DNA from: Neolewinella persica DSM 23188
GTDB lineage: Bacteria; Bacteroidota; Bacteroidia; Chitinophagales; Saprospiraceae
Direction of reading: 5' to 3'
DNA: 64,000 bases
NCBI RefSeq assembly: GCF_000373105.1
Contig: NZ_KB890425.1
Location: 184,873-248,872 of the forward strand
Made by a program: the position numbers and the translations under genes. The notes under the pieces are model-generated. The model searched no databases. It was not told the origin of the DNA and was given only the letters and a program-made list of their open reading frames with translations. Positions 60,318 to 64,000 of this stretch are shown one piece after another (within the stretch, counting starts at the first letter, position 1; each line of letters opens with the position of its first letter).

Positions 60318-63300
60318 ATGAAACCGTTCCTAACTTGCGTCCTGCTCCTGTCTTGCCTATCCTCCTTTTTTGCTCAATCTGCTGCGCCTGAACTAGCGTT
60401 ACAGCGGATTTCCGGACAAGCCTTCCAATCCTCGGAAGCTAAGATGCCTTGTAGTGGCACCGGAGGTAGCTCCATCACTATTTTAAGTTGTGCAGGAGAG
60501 CCAGCAAACCCAAATGGCCCAGTAGGTGGAGCACCCATGTCCTGGACGGCAACGGGAAGTAACAATTTTTACTACACCAGGATTTATAACGGACCTGATA
60601 CTTTCCAAATTGTACGTGATTTAGAAAGCAATGAAAGCGTTTACCAAGCGGGAGCTGATGGCAACTACTCAGGAACTCTTGCCATTGGTATCGGCACAAG
60701 TACTTGCCTCCCCGCAGGAACATGGACCGTACAGGTCTGGGACGTGATGGATGTAAATGGCGATTTGCGGCCTGATCGGGTAGGTGGCACCAATAACGCA
60801 AACGATCCCATCATCGGCTGCTTCACCGAATGTACTTTCCTTTTCCAACCCTCCTGCCTCCCCGACAATTCTCCTGCTTTTACGGCAACGGTAACGGATG
60901 TCGGGTGTACTACAGTCGGGGCTATTAGTCTGTCCAATTTCGACTTAAACCGGTTCTATTGTACGGATATTGATGGTTTTGACTTATCCTACTCCTGGAC
61001 TGGCCCCGGAGGCTTTACCGCCAACACGACCGACATCTCCGGCTTAATGCCAGGGTCCTATACAGTGGTGGTCGAGGATTTCTATGGCTGTACCTCTACC
61101 TTGACCAGAACGGTGAGTAATATTGCCCCAGTAACCATTGATTGCCCGGTAACCGGTAACCCGCCAACTACCGTTGGTGGTTCCGATGGGTCTGCAGACA
61201 TAACTATTTTAACCGGCTCAGGCGATTACTCGATCTCCTGGTCTGGCCCGAGTACGGGTAGCCTTTCGAATGCTTTTGACGGGCCAAACCTCGTCAGCAA
61301 CCTCAGTACCGGCACCTACACCTTTATTGTCACGGACGATATCTCAGGTTGTACCGAGATGTGTACGGTCACCATCGAAGAGCCACCTTGCGACATCGCC
61401 TTCACCGTAATGCTGGATGGAGATGGCAACGTAGTGATCACCATTCAGGGTGGGTTCCCGGATTTCTTCCTGGACTATGTCGGTCCTACCAATATGACGG
61501 CCATCGGGCCCATTGGCTCAGGCGGTATTACCCTGCCAGCTATAAACTTCATTCCCGGAGACTACGACTTCTTCCTGTACGAATCAGTCCGGCCGCCGTC
61601 AATCCCGGTCCCGTGTGAGGCCTTCCGGGACCTCACTGTCCCACCGGTTGACTGCTCCGATCTCACGTTTACCCTGGAGGATTTGCAAGCACCTAATTGT
61701 GGCGGCGTAAATGACGGCCTGATCGAGATCTCCTTCACCGGAAACTTCAGCCCGGTCATCGTCTGGACCGGCCCCGGCATCACCGGTAGCGGTGATCTGA
61801 TTCAAAATAACCTCGGTCCGGGAACCTACTCCTTCGAAGTCTTCGACAGCAGAGACTGTTCCGTTATGGACAGTTATACCTTCACCACTCCTGCAGCTCT
61901 GACCATGACTTGTGGCGCGGTGGGCGAAACGCTGGCCTCCAGGGATGATGGCCTGATCGGCTACCAACTTATGGGAGGCACTCCGCCCTACACCCTGAGT
62001 TATACTGCAACCGACCCCGGCGGGGCACCGCTCCCGCCGTTGACCGGCCAGCTAACCGCAAACCAGGATACGCTAAGGAACCTCCAGGCGGGTACCTATA
62101 ATCTGACCATTACGGATGGTAACGGCTGCACAACTACCTGCTCAGCAGAGGTGACCGAGCCAAACTGTACCCTAACGGTTAACTGCGGAGTCGACAATCC
62201 CATTACGGCCGGAGGAACGGGTAGTTTGACCGTTGCCTTTGATGGCAACCCCGACTGGACGGTGATGGTCACCGGTCCTAAAGATTCCACGTTCACTACT
62301 GCTAACAGCTCAGAAACAATTAACGATTTACCACAAGGGACCTATCTGGTGGAAGTATTCAACTCGGAAGGCTGCGTTGGGAGTTGTTTTAACTCAATTG
62401 TCGGACCCACCTGCGACCTCGCGTTTTCGAACACTACGGAGAACCCTTCCTGTGCCGGAGGTAGCGATGGGGTAATCAACCTCGACATTTCCGGAGCAGC
62501 TCCGGGTTTGATCATCGACTGGGACGATGATGCCTTTGATGGGATGGATACGGTACGCAACCTGGCTGCGGGGAGTTATACCGTCACGTTGTCTGATCAG
62601 ACCGGTTGCCCGGTGGCACCACAAACCATCGTAATTGCGGACCCGGCACCAATGGTGGTCATGCTTAACTTACCAGCCGCCATTGCTTGTAATGGTGATA
62701 GTACGGGAACCATTTTAGCCGGAACATCAGGGGCCACAGGTCTTATCTCCTACGAATGGTCTGTTGATTCGCTTCCGGATAATTCCATAGTTACTGGGTT
62801 GGTAGCGGGAACCTATCACGTATTGGCTACTGATGAAAATGGTTGTACTGCCCGGGATACCATAACCATTACTCAGCCGGAAATATTGATGCTGAATTGT
62901 AGTGCGGTCGGAGAATCCTCTGCCGGCTCGACGGATGGGATGGTTACGGTTAGTTTTTCGGGCGGGGGCGCAGGTGCCGGGGAAGTTGTACGGCTCAGTG
63001 GGGACCTCGGGGACCACGATATCACGGCTGGCGCTGACTCCGTTTTCATGAACCTTGGACCTGGGACTTACAACCTGACGGTGACGAACGCCGCTGGCTG
63101 TACGGATCAATGCACAGCTATCGTCAGCCAGGGCGGTTGCGACATTACCGTAACGGCTGTCCCAACTCAACCAGACTGTGACAATGCCCTCGGTAGCGCT
63201 ACGGCTCAGGTGGTCAACCCCAATGGAATGGTCACTTATTTGTGGAGTAACGACAGCACAACCGCCACCATTACGAACCTGATGCCCGGCGACTACTCCG

Positions 63301-64000
63301 TTACGGTTACCGACGCCCTGGGCTGCGAAGCCCTGGATGAAGTGACGATTACGGCATTTACAAATTTTCCCGTTTTTACCTTTCTGGGAGCCAGTGGTGT
63401 TTGTGACGACGGATGTATCGAACTGCAGTATGATGCAAGCGGAACGACCCCCATGGAAGTAGAATTTGACCTGGAAAGAGGTGGACTAATTCGCCAGTAT
63501 ACGTTTATTATTTTCTCCGAAGGAATAGGAAGTCAGCAGCTTTGTCCGGCAGACTTTATTGGGGTTCCGGATTTTAGCAACACAACTTTTCAGCTGACGG
63601 GCATCGACGATAATAACGATTGCTCGCGGTCACTGGATGATCGCTTTGATGTTTTTGTTTTCCCTCCGGCAACGGGAGTACTGGATACAATGACCTGTTT
63701 TGGCGGAGACGTAGTCTATGAAGGGGAGATCTTCAACGCCGGCCGGACGACTGGCGATGTGGTGATCTCGACGCCGTCGGTCAACGGTTGCGACTCGACG
63801 GTTACGGTCAACCTGAGCTTTTTCCCCGCAGCGTTGGGCACCCTGGATACGACCATCTGCGCAGGCACGGACCTGGACTACTTCGGCGAGATCTTCAACG
63901 CCGGCCGGACGACGGGCAACGTTGTTGTTCCCACGCCCTCGGTGAACGGTTGTGACTCTACGGTTACGGTCAACCTGAGCTTCTTCCCCGCAGCATTGGG
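60318..64000 (+). CDS. Giant SprB-like repeat surface protein (partial, runs off the window)
   Basis: The frame stays open from the ATG at 60318 to the end of the window, 1227 codons so far. It starts with a signal peptide (MKPFLTCVLLLSCLSSFFAQ). Then many SprB-type modules follow, each with a conserved cysteine pair and text such as GLMPGSYTVVVEDFYGCT, NLQAGTYNLTITDGNGCT and MPGDYSVTVTDALGCEA. These belong to cell-surface adhesins of gliding Bacteroidota, secreted by the type IX system, whose sorting tail should be beyond the window. From 63675 the type changes to 54-residue tandem units ending NGCDSTVTVNLSFFPAAL. It is a likely adhesin; gliding itself is not shown. A dispersed motif variant encodes GGGAGAG. 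Confidence 0.88.
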   Translation, partial: MKPFLTCVLLLSCLSSFFAQSAAPELALQRISGQAFQSSEAKMPCSGTGGSSITILSCAGEPANPNGPVGGAPMSWTATGSNNFYYTRIYNGPDTFQIVRDLESNESVYQAGADGNYSGTLAIGIGTSTCLPAGTWTVQVWDVMDVNGDLRPDRVGGTNNANDPIIGCFTECTFLFQPSCLPDNSPAFTATVTDVGCTTVGAISLSNFDLNRFYCTDIDGFDLSYSWTGPGGFTANTTDISGLMPGSYTVVVEDFYGCTSTLTRTVSNIAPVTIDCPVTGNPPTTVGGSDGSADITILTGSGDYSISWSGPSTGSLSNAFDGPNLVSNLSTGTYTFIVTDDISGCTEMCTVTIEEPPCDIAFTVMLDGDGNVVITIQGGFPDFFLDYVGPTNMTAIGPIGSGGITLPAINFIPGDYDFFLYESVRPPSIPVPCEAFRDLTVPPVDCSDLTFTLEDLQAPNCGGVNDGLIEISFTGNFSPVIVWTGPGITGSGDLIQNNLGPGTYSFEVFDSRDCSVMDSYTFTTPAALTMTCGAVGETLASRDDGLIGYQLMGGTPPYTLSYTATDPGGAPLPPLTGQLTANQDTLRNLQAGTYNLTITDGNGCTTTCSAEVTEPNCTLTVNCGVDNPITAGGTGSLTVAFDGNPDWTVMVTGPKDSTFTTANSSETINDLPQGTYLVEVFNSEGCVGSCFNSIVGPTCDLAFSNTTENPSCAGGSDGVINLDISGAAPGLIIDWDDDAFDGMDTVRNLAAGSYTVTLSDQTGCPVAPQTIVIADPAPMVVMLNLPAAIACNGDSTGTILAGTSGATGLISYEWSVDSLPDNSIVTGLVAGTYHVLATDENGCTARDTITITQPEILMLNCSAVGESSAGSTDGMVTVSFSGGGAGAGEVVRLSGDLGDHDITAGADSVFMNLGPGTYNLTVTNAAGCTDQCTAIVSQGGCDITVTAVPTQPDCDNALGSATAQVVNPNGMVTYLWSNDSTTATITNLMPGDYSVTVTDALGCEALDEVTITAFTNFPVFTFLGASGVCDDGCIELQYDASGTTPMEVEFDLERGGLIRQYTFIIFSEGIGSQQLCPADFIGVPDFSNTTFQLTGIDDNNDCSRSLDDRFDVFVFPPATGVLDTMTCFGGDVVYEGEIFNAGRTTGDVVISTPSVNGCDSTVTVNLSFFPAALGTLDTTICAGTDLDYFGEIFNAGRTTGNVVVPTPSVNGCDSTVTVNLSFFPAAL
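62961..62977 (-). repeat. Dispersed motif inside the adhesin gene, two mismatches
   Basis: Minus-strand GCACCTGCGCCCCCGCC; the adhesin reads GGGAGAG over it. Confidence 0.6.
63675..64000 (+). repeat. 162-bp tandem repeats in the adhesin
   Basis: Unit 1 runs 63675-63836, unit 2 63837-63998; a third unit begins at 63999 with GG. Each encodes 54 residues with GEIFNAGRTTG and NGCDSTVTVNLSFFPAAL. The DNA of the two is nearly identical over the second half. Confidence 0.9.

Overview
The window looks like a chromosome segment from a marine-type Bacteroidota of the Saprospiria/Lewinella group. Visible reasons: a type IX secretion sorting tail on a subtilase, a giant SprB-like cysteine-rich repeat adhesin, a DUF5723-like outer-membrane protein, TAnnTTTG promoter elements, many lipoprotein and Tat signals, and moderately GC-rich coding sequence. 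The species assignment is inference. No prophage, insertion sequence or CRISPR array is visible.

Layout. 1-3.2 kb: the start of an amino-acid permease fused to a UspA-like tail, a decayed purN, and an AT-rich protein built on a stand-alone EF-G domain IV. 3.2-9 kb: an FdhF/YdeP-type molybdopterin oxidoreductase, an unknown membrane-anchored protein and a secreted S8 protease. 9-13.4 kb: serine palmitoyltransferase-like enzyme, an AT-rich zinc-ligand protein, a methyltransferase and an isochorismatase-family hydrolase. 13.5-18 kb: two paralogous GMC oxidoreductases flanking a Tat-lipoprotein subunit 3. 18-24 kb: M48 protease, class-A-like serine hydrolase, YdjM-like membrane protein and a Pycsar-effector-like protein with a degenerate HD domain. 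24-32 kb: esterase, methylmalonyl-CoA epimerase, TPMT-like methyltransferase, unknown helical protein, RlmB, and a flavoprotein next to a membrane polyferredoxin. 32.5-34.3 kb: outer-membrane protein and three closely packed non-standard tRNA genes. 34.7-43.4 kb: OmpA-like lipid/peptidoglycan-type protein, hydrolase, GNAT, DNA polymerase I, NUDIX, PLP enzyme and a fatty-acid hydroxylase. 43.5-50 kb: esterase, S8 lipoprotein protease, GH109-like oxidoreductase and K+ channel. 50-53.4 kb: meaB-lemA-TPM-TPM. 53.6-60 kb: DUF5691 protein, beta-CASP nuclease and lipoproteins. 60.3 kb to the end: the open-ended adhesin.

Functional links: the epimerase (25.0 kb) and MeaB (50.3 kb) both serve methylmalonyl-CoA metabolism; the serine palmitoyltransferase-like enzyme (9.2 kb) and the fatty-acid hydroxylase (42.7 kb) would fit sphingolipid synthesis; several secreted proteases and surface proteins fit a predatory or polymer-degrading lifestyle.

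The most unusual content is not a gene. A 17-bp word, GCACCTGCGGCCGCGCC, with a variable tenth base, occurs about two dozen times on both strands, mostly between genes but also inside coding sequence (signal peptides and inter-domain linkers, including that of DNA polymerase I). Second, many gene junctions carry long hairpins whose arms are built from repeated 6-8-base words that differ from site to site. Third, the tRNA cluster contains two tRNAs with leucine anticodons but no long variable arm, and one with a histidine anticodon lacking the histidine identity end.
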